From positions 2,108,001 through 2,172,000 of the forward strand of contig JAXRKN010000043.1 in the NCBI GenBank assembly GCA_038502055.1: 64,000 bases of DNA, in the 5' to 3' direction. The DNA is from Tanytarsus gracilentus. Lineage: Eukaryota; Arthropoda; Insecta; Diptera; Chironomidae. The notes beneath the pieces were generated by a model, which was given only the letters and a program-made list of their open reading frames with translations, was not told the origin of the DNA and made no database searches. Position numbers and translations under genes: made by a program. Shown in pieces: positions 48,051-60,342 of the stretch; the first letter of the stretch is position 1, and each line of letters opens with the position of its first letter.

Positions 48051-50101
48051 CATAAATATACATTTCCATGAAAATTGATCAATCGAGTCCGAATGATTGA
48101 GCATTCTTATTATACCTTGTGGCTATTCATGGCCATTTGAATGTGTTTTCGGCAAGATGTGGCAGAAAGTGCCTTTTGATATTTTGAAACTGTTAAGGAT
48201 GAATTATTTAAGTTAATGTAATTTTAAGAATGAAACGCCAAAAAAGTTTGAAGCTATTTTTGGACCTTTTCTGCTTTTAAAATTCAACTTTTTATCATTC
48301 TTTAAATCAAGATAAAATCCTCTTAAATCTTTTTTGTCTACATTGACAAAAGTCACCGAAATGGAAAAATCTTGCAATATTCGCATCTTTTTCTCTATCA
48401 AAATGTTTCACAGCGTGATAATGGAAGCTCAAGAATCAAGAGCGAGAGCTTAAAGAGATTTTTCCTTCATAAAAAAATTTTCCAGCTTTTTTCAACTTTT
48501 ATCTGTTGCTCTTTTCTCGAATGAATGAAAAAGTTTTTCAACCATTGAGGATCTAAAAATAATTTTTCATATTATGAATGAATATATTAAAGAGGAGGGT
48601 CGAAGGTTTAATTTTTTTCATTGCTCCTGAGTCAGCTATTAAGATTATCTTGCGATAATATTTGAGGAAGACTTACCGAAATGTGAGTAAGCAAAAATTT
48701 TTAAAATTTAATTAAAACATTTTTATGAGCCACTAAACTGTCGCTGATATTGAGCTATAAAAAGGGGATTTGGTTGAGGGAGAACGATTACGAGCGTAAA
48801 AACAGTGTCATTGTGGAATTCATTATTAGAAAATAATCCTTTTGCAAAAATTGTTACATTTCCATCTCTTTGAAACAAAAACTGTAGAAATGAGGATGAA
48901 ACAATTTTCATTAACATTTTTTTTCGCTGTCTTGTTCGAAGAGGATAAGAAAAAAAGTTTTAAGCTCTTTCGAATGCTTTTCGCGTGGCGGCGAAATGGT
49001 TGAGTGAAAAAATATTTCTTTTTCCGTTTAGGATGGAAAAAATAAATAGAAAAGATAAAGAAAATGGAATTGAATCTTCGAGGGATGAAAATTTGATATT
49101 TTTTTGTGCGATAAAAAGATTTTGTTCATTTTTAAAGAAATTTTAAAGTCAAATTATTTTAGGTTCGAATCCTATTTTTTTTGAAGTTGCTTCTTATGAA
49201 GTTAATTTTTTTTTTCCAATTTAAAAAAATTTAACGATGAAATTTTAGAAAACTCACGAAAATGTTTTAAATTCCAAATTTAGTTTCCATAACAAGAAAA
49301 AATCACATCTCGGTTTTTAAACAACATTTTTTCTTCAATAAACCTTTTCAACTTTTTCTTTCATTCTCGCTATTCAACTTTTTTTTGGTAAATATAAATT
49401 TTCCTCCAGAAGAAAAAAATATCATGGGATGAATAGGAAAAAAATTGTTGTTGTGAGCGTGAAAAAAGTAGCAGCAGCAGTGGCATAAAAACGGAGAGAA
49501 GAAAATCCCATTGAGAAATGGCGAATGGCTTTGAATGAAACGAAAAGTTTTTCTTTCGTCCTTTGCGAGTCCCTAAAAAAGTCACAATAAATTTCTTATT
49601 TTTCACTCACTTCAACTTTTTTTATTAATTTTTCTTTCACTTTTCAATATTTTTAAGTAATCCAGAAACAAATTAAAACTTTCCACCAACTTTACTGTTT
49701 TTCCGACCGTTTTGCTCGAGACTTCAATGAATTCTGAATTCTGAAAGACTCGGGTGGAAAAAATTCTCCAATTCATGAACGGCAAACACGAAGTCAGAGT
49801 TGCGCTTGTGTTGGTATAGTCGGAGGGGAAAAAGCTCTCTTTAGTGTTGAAGGAAATTTTTCTCAATGAAAATGCGCAACAATCCGGGATTTTTTCTCTC
49901 TCTCGTCTCGCATTTTGCTATTTGGCATGATAACGACTTAATATTACATGCTACTTGATATCGTGTTTCTTTTTTTCTCTTCTTACTTCGCTCTCGGTTT
50001 TTTCCTGCGCTGCCACTGCGCTTCATTCACAAACCCCACAACGAAGCTCTCGCTGAATGCCCTGTTGAATTGAATGGAATTCTTAATGGATATGTCGATA
50101 G

Positions 50102-50121
50102 TTAAATAGTAAACTATTTAA
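50102..50121. repeat. Perfect inverted repeat with outer TCGAT/ATCGA words
   Basis: TTAAATAGT and ACTATTTAA are separated by AA. Outside it, TGTCGATA on the left and TATATCGAC on the right are near-inverted. It may be a protein-binding palindrome or a remnant of an inverted-repeat element. Confidence 0.3.
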
Positions 50122-52579
50122 GCAGTTTTTATCCCTAGAATGTATATCGACGATTTTGCTATAAATAGCGATAAAAAGAGATTTTCGTTCAATGGAAAAG
50201 AAATTGAATGGAAGAACGTGAAATTGATGAGATTGGGAATTTTTTGTTGAAGTTGGAATAATTTATCGAAATCTCAAATATTTTTTTAAACAAATTAAAT
50301 TTTGTAGAATCTTCAAATATAATTTTTTTTATTTTTAAATCATTAATTTACAAAAACCTTCAGAAAAAATTAATTAAACTCCAATTATTTTTTAAAATTT
50401 AAAATATAACATTAAAAATTTTAAGCTCGAAAATAAATTCATGAATTATTTATTCCATGTCCAAAGTCCACAAAAGCTTCCATTAATTACAAAATTTATT
50501 TGCTGTCAGCTGAAAGTGAATTTCAATTAATTAAAAATTTCAACAAACAGTAATTGAATTATAATTGGAGAAAAATTTAGCATTCGGAAAGCTCTTTAAG
50601 TCAGTGAACTCTATAAAAAGTTTAATTAAATAAAATTAATTTCAGAGTAATTGACATTAAAAATTCAAAGTACACCAAATTCAATTAATATTCGAAGAAG
50701 AAAATTATTTGAACGAGCTTTAGCAAAAAGCTTAAAAATTTGTTAAATCAACCAAAGAATTTGTTAATTAACCTCTCGGTTTGCCCTCAATCTTTCACTT
50801 CTTATAAAACAGACAGTCACTGACGCTTGCTTTCATTTAGTCCCTGACACAGCACAAATTGATTGATGGAACTTTTTCCCCCATGTTGATGTTTAATTTT
50901 AGCTTTTCTACACATAGTCAATGGCTGCAGCATTATGAAGCATAAACCTCATCAAATGAAAGCTTTCCGATAGCGGAAGCAAATAGCAATAATTAAGTGC
51001 TCTGTAAATTGACATGAATTGAATTTTCTATTACAATTTGTGCAATTTTTATTTATTCAATGCTGTGGAAATTTGACAGATGAAAAATTGAAGGGATTTT
51101 TTAAAATGAAATTGGAAATTGAAAAAGTTTTTATGCCAAGAAGTATTTTAAAAAATTATTTCAACAATAATATTCTTTAATTAGTTCGTTGACATATTTT
51201 ATTAAAAAAAAAATTTCCTCATGACTTAATGTCCACTGGGTCGAATGATTCAAATTTATTTCTATGATGATGCTTCGCCCATCAATTTTTATGTCACTGA
51301 ACGACCATTTGAAGAGTGAATGAGTGAGATTTTCATTCATGAAAAAAAATCCTTCACAAATACGAGTGCACTTGTCTCAAGTTTCAAAAAAAATATATCG
51401 TCGAAAGAAAATCCTTTTACAGAGAAAAAACCGATCCCTTTTCGAGTGTTGAGAGAGAGAGAGGCTGAAATGTGGAGAGGGATGGGCTTGAAATTTATCG
51501 GAAATGAAAACGGAAAAAGTTTGAGAGTGACAGACAGTGAATTGAAATGGCTTCGATTCGAGAGTGTCACTTGTAAGGTAGCATGTCACTGATATTGTCG
51601 CTTTACATTTCAATAGAGATGAAAACAGATTTGTTAAAAAAATTAAGAACGAATTGAAAATGAAACAATAATAATTTTTTGACCTTTTGTTTGTGTCAGC
51701 ACAAAATAAAATTATTTCTCTATAAATTCATCAAATTAAAATGTTTAAAAATAAATTTTAATTTTCTTCGGAATTTCTCTCAAAATATTTTTCATTAAAT
51801 TCCTTCAATCAAAAATGTGCACGACAAAATCAAAAATCTGTGCCACCCACTCAAATGCGACTATAAATCTAAGCGTCAATTGAAGCGGAAATAAATTTCT
51901 TCCTGTTCAATGGCTTGTCCTCAATTTTTCTCAAACTTCTGCGTCTGATTGATTCAAGAAATAATTGAATGGGACCGGAAGTAGGAAAGAACTTTGGGAA
52001 GGAAATTTTAATTGAAAAGAAACGGCAAATTTTCCAATACATCGAGCACTTCCATCTGCAATGCCGTCGCGTTACAAATTTCCCAGTTCACCCACACAAA
52101 TAAACAGCCGGAGTCACTCGATTATACAAATCTTGCAAATTTCAGCATCCATTCATGGCTGAGGAAAGTATGAATGAAACTTTTTTCTACTCCGAAATGT
52201 GCCGAGCTTTTCGAGAGAGAGGGGAAAAGGACTATTTTCTTTCGCCCACGCTCAGGAGAGAAAATAAAATAAATTTTTCAACAACAACCCGTTTTTCTTG
52301 GCATGCAAAGCTTTTCTCTCGCTCTCGCGTGCTGCTATGAAAATTTGTTGTTTAGTTGTGTGTGGGCGTCTGTGCCGTGTATACACGCAATAGCACAATA
52401 GCACGCTTGTGAAATGACGCAGATTCGACATCTGGGTTTTCCGGTGTTTTGGACTTTATTTATCATGTTTTTGCGTGCGACGTTTTCGGGGAACTCTCAA
52501 GAGGGATGCTATAATTTTCGAATTTTCTTTGGTTCTTTTTTTTAATTTTTGTTCTGGTTCAAAATACACATTTTTGATC

Positions 52580-52880
52580 ACCTGCTTAAACAAAGTATGA
52601 TAGCCTAAACATTTATGAATTTAATTTGTAGCATTGGGCTTTAGCTTTCTAACGGTAGTAAATTTTTTTGGCAACAACCATGTTTAGGTCTTAAATAGCT
52701 GCTTTTACTGAAACCCCTATGTTTTTTGACATAGCAAATTCAGTTTTCTCATCAGTTATCCTTCAAATGTAGCTTCTGTTAAGTGAAGTTTTAAATTTTT
52801 AGACCTTTAATAAAAAACATATCATAACATAACATGTCATAGGTTTCATAAGCCCTTTATTGTTTACTGGATCATTTTTC
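52580..52880. repeat. Possible decayed transposable element segment
   Basis: The base composition is more even than the flanks, and it includes tandem-like ATCATAACATAACATGTCAT words near 52825-52845. No coding remnant or terminal repeats were identified. Low confidence. Confidence 0.2.
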
Positions 52881-53570
52881 TCCCAGCTGGATGAACTTTT
52901 TTCAATTTTTCCTCAGATTCTGACGTATTAAACTCAAAGGAATAGATAATTCCTTACATAAATACTTATTCAATGACAATTCATCTTATTCAATGAATAT
53001 TCAACGTGCATCACGTCACGAGATTATTATTCAACTTTTTTTCACGAGAAAATAAAGGTTTACCTTCTATGACGTAGCATGCAATTTTCTTTTACGTCTG
53101 CGGTAGTAGAAAAGTTATCGCATCAACATTTCGTTTTACCTCAATATAAAATGAGATAAAAATTGCAAGAGCGAAGATTAAATTGCGAGCAACTAATTAA
53201 GTGAGAATAATTAAACTGCTTATATAAATATCAAATAAAACGCTTAGGACGTAATTAGGCGGAAGCTAATCAGGAAAATACTTGAGAATGTTATTGACTC
53301 GAGACATTTTATTAGAAATTATTTAACCCACAATAAAAAATGTTGCCGTAACATCTGAAAAAAGGGAACAGAATAAAAATAAATTTATGGCATTGGAAAT
53401 TTGTCAATTTTATTTTTAAAACAATTCTTTGTATGATTTTTAAATAATTACAGCACAATTAAAGTCCCAGCTGAATTTCACACCGCTCGGAAACAGAACG
53501 AAAAAGAGTCAAAGGTGATTGAAGCTAAGTTTTTTTTGTTTAAAATATTGTGAGGAAGGAATGAAAAATT

Positions 53571-56500
53571 TCACAGCTCCGAATGTTTGTCAAGTGTTGG
53601 TGCTTTCTCATCTGTAAATTGAAGACAATGTGAAAAAGTTTCGTCAACCGGCAGTAAATTTTACCTTCATTATTCTTCGTGTTGGCTTCTTGTTGATGAT
53701 GCTGCTCATCATCGACACGCGCCATTAGGTTCTTTATTTCATTATCGTAATCCTTCCATTCCGGCACAATTCTTTGAGCGGCTGTTAATTTCGCTTCTTT
53801 TGTCAACGGATTATTGCACAAGTCAATGGTTTTGGCGTGCTTGAGACCGTCATCAGAGCACCATGTCTCACACCAGAGCCATTCTTGAGGAAGTGATTTG
53901 ATTGCCACTTGATGGATCTTTAAGATTTAAAGAAAATTATCTTAATGTCTTTTGAACATTTTAATCTTACTCACCATATTATTTGGTAAATCCTGATCTA
54001 AATTTGAAAGTGAATTTGGATCTTGACTGAGTGCTTGATATTGTCCCCTAAGTCGATCACCTGCTGCTACTTTTCTAAATCTCTTCAAGTCCACCACATA
54101 CAATGCGGAAATATGATACTTTCTTCCTTGAAGGTGATTCCTCCAGTAGCCAGAATTCCAAAATCTAAAACCATCCATTTCTTTGCGTGAATCACAGAAC
54201 GGCGTGTAGGCATACGGAGCATTGCCCAAATCCATGTCGTACAATTCTTTAATGTCCGCCCTCACAATTTGATCCGCATCGACGAAAATAATCTTCTTAA
54301 CATCCAAGGGAAACAAAACATCTTTGAAGAAGAAGAAAAATACAAGAAAGTTGATGAGAAAAAGTTTAAGTTTCTTTTTTGAAGAGGGGATGATAAAAAA
54401 CGACAACCATGAAAACGTGCTGGAAATGGAGCGACCGTAATTTTACTCTCTTTTATAGACATTCTTAGAAAAAGGGAATGTGCTGGAGCGTTGTCAAGGT
54501 TTTTCTTCAACAAATGACATTTTAAAAGGTCACAAAACTTTAAACGTTTCCATCTTTAAGCCTATTTACTCCACACATAAAAAAATCATCCAAAGCGGTG
54601 CTTAATATTTTCCTCCTTAGCCTCACTTTACTTACCGAGAAAGAGGATTTTGTATCCCCAAATTGTTCTCTGCTTTTCCGTCTGTTGATGGAGCCATCGA
54701 GGCCACTTATATTGAACAAGTTCATACTCGAATTTGTATTCGCGACTCATGGCGGGTAGGAAGTCCTTAAATTGAGGCGAGAGGTAATTTTTCAAGAACC
54801 AAAATTTAACGGGCGTCTTGGTGTGCTTGAGTAGCGAGAGCATCATGATGCGTAGGAGGCGCTCATACAAATGACCCGATGCGACCGAGAAAATGTTAAT
54901 TGTGTCAACGGCGCCTTCATTGTTTGAGCCACCCGTGAATGTGCTCGTAATTGAGTCCCAAATGCCACCCGCTTGCTCCTCATCGCCTAATAAATCCACG
55001 TTTATTTTCTCGGGTTTCTTTGTTACTCGAACTTTAAGCACATGCGAGCGGAAGCTGTTTATAACGACCGACACATGACCGTCACCCACCGAGTGAATCG
55101 TGTTGAGCCCGTCGACATTTGTAATATCGTAAATATCAGCACTCTTGCCGTGACGCAATTTTAGAGTCCACGCGCCTGGATTGGCTTTCAGTTGAAAGTA
55201 ACCGAGATTCGCCATGACGATCTGTGAAAATTTATTATTAAACATTTTGTGACAGAAACTTTTTCATTTTACTCACCGTATCCATAACAGCATCCTGCTC
55301 TTTTGTTCCAAGAATAAATTGTAGGCCTCTCGGTGGACTTCCCGTTGTGGTATCAAAACAATGGCCTTCGAGCAACAAATACTCGAGTTCATACTCGGAA
55401 TGTACGGGTCCGCCAATATCCGATAGCTTGATGTTATCCAAATCATAAACTGACCTAATCACATTAACCATCCAATTTTCGGGAACTGCAAGATTTTGCG
55501 TTAACAAAGAGTTCGCTGGAAGTCCAACAAATTTCGCCACAGAACCGCTTGTTAATCTGCCTTCAGCCGTAAATTTCAACTCGGGTTCGACAACATATCG
55601 ATAAAAGTTTTTAACGGGCATATCGGAATGCTTATCGACAGCACAGAGGAATAGCTTTAAATCACAATTCACAACCTGACGCAATAGGATTAAAAGTGGT
55701 GCGAGCTTTTGAGCTCCACGCGATGCGGGATCGAGAACTGCGACAATGTTGAATGCTGGCTCGTCCTGGATAGTGAAAAAAATTTAACATTTAAGTGAAT
55801 TTAATTGGAAATGCACTGAGAGCTTTAATCACTCTCGAAAGCTTTGCAAAAAGTTTTTAATCTCTTAAACTCACCTTAGATTTTGGTTGAAGCTTAACAA
55901 CCGTAAAATCCTCACGAAGCTCAGCTGGAATGTTGAAGCGAGATTTAGTGGTTTGCCTTGGAGGCATTAGAATCGAGAGGAGGCGTAACATCAGATCGGA
56001 TCCGAGTTCAAGGTCAAAATCATCTTCGCTTAGTGACTTGAGGGCGACTTTTACCTTGCTAATGTACTGCTGTTGATTGATCTTTTCAAGGAGATTAAAA
56101 TCATCAACCGTGAAATTTTCATCCTCTTCAAATGGACCAAAAATTCTACCGTTGGCAATGACTGCTGTTTGACTTGATTTGAGTTTAAGAATACGCTGAC
56201 AATAAACTCGCAACATTTTTAGATGTAGTTCAGCGGCTTTTAAGAATCCTTTAACGTTACTTGGAATTTCTTCTTTGCCATCGAGAACTTTAATGGCTGT
56301 ATCAATTGCCTCCTTTCCATCGAGCGTATACAAAATGCTCCAAACAATTGCATTCAAATCCTTTTTGTTGCTTCCCTCATTTTTATCAGCGTTCGGTAAG
56401 AATGTCAGTCGAACACCGCTGCTTCCATTAATGTACTCTAAAGCATTTCTAAAGAGCTCACGACCTCGTTGAGTGTTTAAATCTGTAGCAACCCACATTG

Positions 56501-58788
56501 ATATAAAATGTAATTTGTTTTTCATAAATTTCTCTTGAGAATTTTTCGGCTCAAAGTAGCGAACGTGCTTGATTAGTGTCGCAGTCAGATCTTCATTGCT
56601 TAGCGACGCGAGAAGCTTTACGTCCTCGAGATCGGCTGATGGACGACCTGAATGTAAATCCAAATGCTGCGAGTCTTCATTTGACAAAATTCTCTGATTG
56701 AGTCTCAACATGACGTGACTTTGTTGCATGAGATAGTCAATGACATTTTCACCATCACTCAAGTCGCCCTTATAAATTGCCTTTTGGAGCGTTGGAGTTT
56801 GTTGCATGATTTCAGTTAAAATTAATTCCTCAAATTCATCACGATTTAATTGCTTTTCATTTAGTAAAACGCCGTTAAGGAGACCTTGTGGGACTTTCTT
56901 AACACCAAGACGTTCAACAAATTCATCAGATAATTTTCGTCCATCATCATAGTCGGAATCTTCACCGAGAATGTCCTCGACTTCAGCAGCGATTAATTTA
57001 TGGTTTGATTTCTTGAAAACTTTTTGAATATTTTCGAGCGTGATGTCTTTGTCATTATCAACATTAGCGAACACATCCATTAAGAATGTGAAAGCGTCTC
57101 TTGATCCCTTCATTTGGTGAACATAGTTGAAGGCACAATTAATTGTTCGATAGACATTCTCGAGATCCCCAACACCCAAGTGTGTGTCAAAAACAACACC
57201 AAGTCTCAATGGCGCCATGTTGTTAACAAAACTTTCCGATATTTTTAATAAATCTCTTCCGTCGGGTTTAATTGGATCGAGGATGATTATCAAGTTGAAG
57301 AAATTCTTTCTAACCGATCTCATCATGCCAGGGAATGTTGGTCGAAGCATGTCCATTACACTTCCACCCCATCTCTTATATTGACTGTCCGTTTCAAGAT
57401 CATTCATCCAAATTACTGAAGAATCTCGAATGTCAATTGCAAATTCCTTTGATTGTGTTGCAAAGTCAATAGCTAAAAGTGGTCCAGAAGCACTTCCCTT
57501 AAGTCCAATTGAATTGAGTCCATCAAGAATTCTCGATTCAGTTTTGATTGTGTCAAGAAGTGTTTCAACATCAAGCGTGTCAGCATCAAAATAAAGTCCA
57601 TTAACGAAAAGTGCCGCGTCTGGCGGTTGAATATTTAAATTTCGTGCTAAAATTTCAATGTTGTGTTTCATCTCGTTTTTGAAGTCCTCGCTGACTTTTG
57701 TGTGGATTAAAGATTTTGCCTAAAAAGTTAATTAATTTAAACTAAAATAATTTAATGAATTTAAATTTTTTGCTAACCTGAGTTGGAAAGTTTTGTGCTG
57801 TAAATTGAAGAATTGACAATGCTTCTTCGCCTTGAATGGACGCAACTCTCTCAGCGGCTTGCAATCCTAGCTCTTGAAACTCCCAAGCCTTTAACGCTGT
57901 AATTTCTTCATTTTTCTCCAGCAAACTCGCTCTCATTTTATCAAGCGAGTGCGATAAATGCGGATGAACTTCCTTCAGCTTCTTAAAATCAAATCCAGCA
58001 ACATCATTCACATCCGATTCAGCTTCAAAAGTCTCCTCATTGTCTTTTCTCGGTGAATCATCTTGAGCTTTATATTCAGTTGACTTGAGATGAAGTTCAA
58101 CACCATATCCAGAGAGTCTCACTTTCGATTCCGATCGATGTCTCACGAAATGTCTTGTGACATACTTTATGACACCTTTTTGCACTTCAGTCTTGAGGTA
58201 ATTATGAAATTCATTGAATGACTTGCTTCCAACTTCACCATAAATAATGACAACATGAACATTGTTCTCAGTGCCGGGATAAATGTGATCGAAACTATAC
58301 AAGTCTGGGTTAATTGACGAATCGACAGATTTTTTCTTGAGTTCACTCAAACTGCAAACAATTTCATTTCCAACAATGGCGAAGGCTGATGATGCATCGC
58401 CACAATCACCTCTCTCTAGAATGTCGTCAGCTATCATGAGATGCGACTGTATGCGTGGCGTTAATGATCGAAGTGACAGCGAGAGCTTTAAAAGTTTTAT
58501 CTGAGCATTGCTGAGATGCTTTCCGGCAATGTCCAACACTGCTTTATATTTCGCCAGATCATTTTCGAGCTCATCGAGATTTGTCGGCAGTTGAGTCAGT
58601 TCATCAATAAAAAGCCAACATTTCTGATTTGACAAATCGGATAGATATTCGGACACTTCAAGCTGCACCGGTGTTATACTGAATTTAGCGTTAATTAACG
58701 TTGAGATCGGATGGCTTTTGGATGAATTTGCTAAGCTTAGACTAAGGACGAGAATTACGACCGTAAAAATTCTCTTGATTAACTTCAT
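53571..58788 (-). CDS. Uggt: UDP-glucose:glycoprotein glucosyltransferase
   Basis: The ER-lumen folding sensor that re-glucosylates N-glycans of misfolded glycoproteins so that calnexin/calreticulin rebind them. Minus-strand exons: 58788-57778, 57719-55875, 55765-55277, 55221-54636, 54321-53975, 53917-53665, 53611-53571. They total 4572 nt and 1523 residues, near the fly length of about 1550. Signal peptide about 1-22; thioredoxin-like folding-sensor domains to about 1050 (DPASRGAQKLAPLL is a family hallmark); GT24 catalytic domain from about 1222 (SVASGHLYERLLRIMMLSLL), with the metal-binding DAD at 1325-1327 in KKIIFVDADQIVRAD and later HQVAIKSLPQEWLWCETWC. The last 41-nt exon restores a KDEL-like HSEL terminus; without that splice the protein would lack it. 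Head-to-head with a glypican gene. Confidence 0.97.
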
Positions 58789-60113
58789 GACTGAAAATGC
58801 AATTTCTTAATTAATAATGGAAATTGAGGTGCTTTTGCGATACTTACTTTACTAATTAATTCTATCGCACCATTTAGACAACTTGATGAGCTTTAATCTA
58901 ATTTTTCGAGTCTAATTATTTAAGTAATTGATGAAAATCGATGAGTCTGATGTGTCTTTTCTCACTGTTGACAAAAGAATGGCGTGTTGTACGTGACGTA
59001 TACTTTTGATGTAAAGTTTTAGTATGGTTGAGCTTTTACCTGAAATTAGGTAATTTAAAATAAGATTCTAATAATTTAATGACTTAAAGTCGGGGTGGAA
59101 TTGAGAGTTTTATTGGATTATATTTTAAACTTGATTAATCAACTTGAATTTTAATTGGAAATTGAAAATTCTCCAACTGACAGCATGATCACGATGAATT
59201 TAATCATTTCCACAAGGACCCACTTATTTGAGGAATTAATTTGAATTGGAAATTATTATGATTTATTAGCAATTAAGTAATTAATTTAAACATTTTCAAT
59301 TCCTAAAAAGTAATTGAAAAATTAATTCAAGTTTAATTTAAAAAAATCATAAGACCAGCAATTCTTGGTTTACAATCATCAACAACGCGAAGAAGAGGAA
59401 AAATAAATAAAATTATGGAAGATTCTCTCAAAATGCAAAGAAATATTTCATTTCATTTTTGGATTCTATCAAAAATAAAAACTGGATTTTAAATTTTGTA
59501 AAATCAAATCATGATTTTTTTTAATCCAGAAAAAAATTAATCTCCCTGGAATCACTCACATTTGACAGTATAAACAAATTTTACTCTCTCTCTTAAAAAT
59601 TACTCTCTCGATTCTCTCCCAAAATTATTTTCTCTCTCTAAGAGATTTTTCATTCACAAAAGGTATCATATCCAACATTTTCATCAGATGTGAAGTAGAG
59701 TCCGAAGAAGTAAGAACGAATTGTGTTTTAATAAAAAATTCTCTCCCTCTCCGGCTACTGAGTAAAGGCTTTTTTTGTGTATAAAAAATATTGTGCATTT
59801 TTTGGATTATCATCACCACTCTGCCACTCGATCTCGGCGGTTTATCGCGATTGCGAATAAATAAAAAAGTTTTTTTTTCGGCTTAATATTTTTTTATTTC
59901 ACTCGAGATTAAACAGTGATTCGAAGTGTGTTATCGAAAAATATCGATGATAAGATTAAATTAACCCAGATTTTTACTATCGAGGAATATAAAAAAAAGT
60001 GAAAATTATCATAAAGTGAAATTTTGTGAGTGTCTCATAAAAAATTCTCGATGATCGTTTAAAAATTATTGAATAGATTTTGAAAGATAAAAATTTAAAA
60101 ATTTCCTTCGAAA
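58789..60113. promoter_or_regulatory. Divergent UGGT (-) / glypican (+) upstream region
   Basis: 1.3 kb holding both 5' UTRs. CT-rich runs at about 59575-59650 read as GAGA-type repeats on the minus strand and could bind GAGA-like factors. No definite TATA box was found. A minus-strand open frame at 59625-59819 is probably chance. Confidence 0.5.
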
Positions 60114-60342
60114 ATGTTCACGTCATCGAGAAGTATGAGAAAATTGTGCGACTTTAGTTGCTATCTGGCGTTGATTGTGCTACTCAACAATCTTCATTTA
60201 TCCACATCCGCGCTTTCAACAACCGTTCCAACAACCTTAAGTTCAAATTACACCACTCACGAACCGACATGCTCGAATGTTAAGGATTTATTGATACAAC
60301 GTGGTATCGCTGAAAAGGACATACCGAAAACACCACTAAAAG
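60114..60342 (+). CDS. First coding exon of a glypican, dally-like type (partial gene)
   Basis: Glypicans are GPI-anchored heparan-sulphate proteoglycans that shape Wnt, Hedgehog and BMP gradients. The 229-nt exon begins at the first ATG after an in-frame stop-rich leader and gives a signal peptide (LIVLLNNLHLSTSALS region), a Thr/Ser-rich stretch with an NYT sequon, and EPTCSNVKDLLIQRGI ... DIPKTPLKG. This corresponds to the first conserved Cys and the IP..P..G motif at the start of the glypican core. The donor G|GTGAGT leaves phase 1. No later exon was found in the remaining 3.6 kb, so the gene continues beyond the window. The glypican call rests on this short motif. Confidence 0.7.

Larger units (their letters stand above)
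45829..53570. other. 7.7 kb gene-poor region
   Basis: AT-rich DNA between the proprotein promoter and the UGGT 3' end. It contains a (GT)30 microsatellite (47989-48048), a perfect palindrome at 50102-50121 and a repeat-like segment near 52580-52880. Open frames (for example 47061-47378, 49370-49606, 51320-51592) overlap each other on both strands and lack domains. tRNA-like GGTTCGAATCC words at 49163 and 46308 are not part of tRNA folds. Confidence 0.5.

Noticed and set aside
47868..48104. His/Thr-repeat minus-strand frame
   Set aside because: Produced by the (GT)30 microsatellite.
49155..49180. GGTTCGAATCC resembling a tRNA T-loop
   Set aside because: There is no A box or acceptor stem at the right distance, and flanks are poly-A/T. 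Similar words at 46308 and 9251 also lack cloverleaf context.
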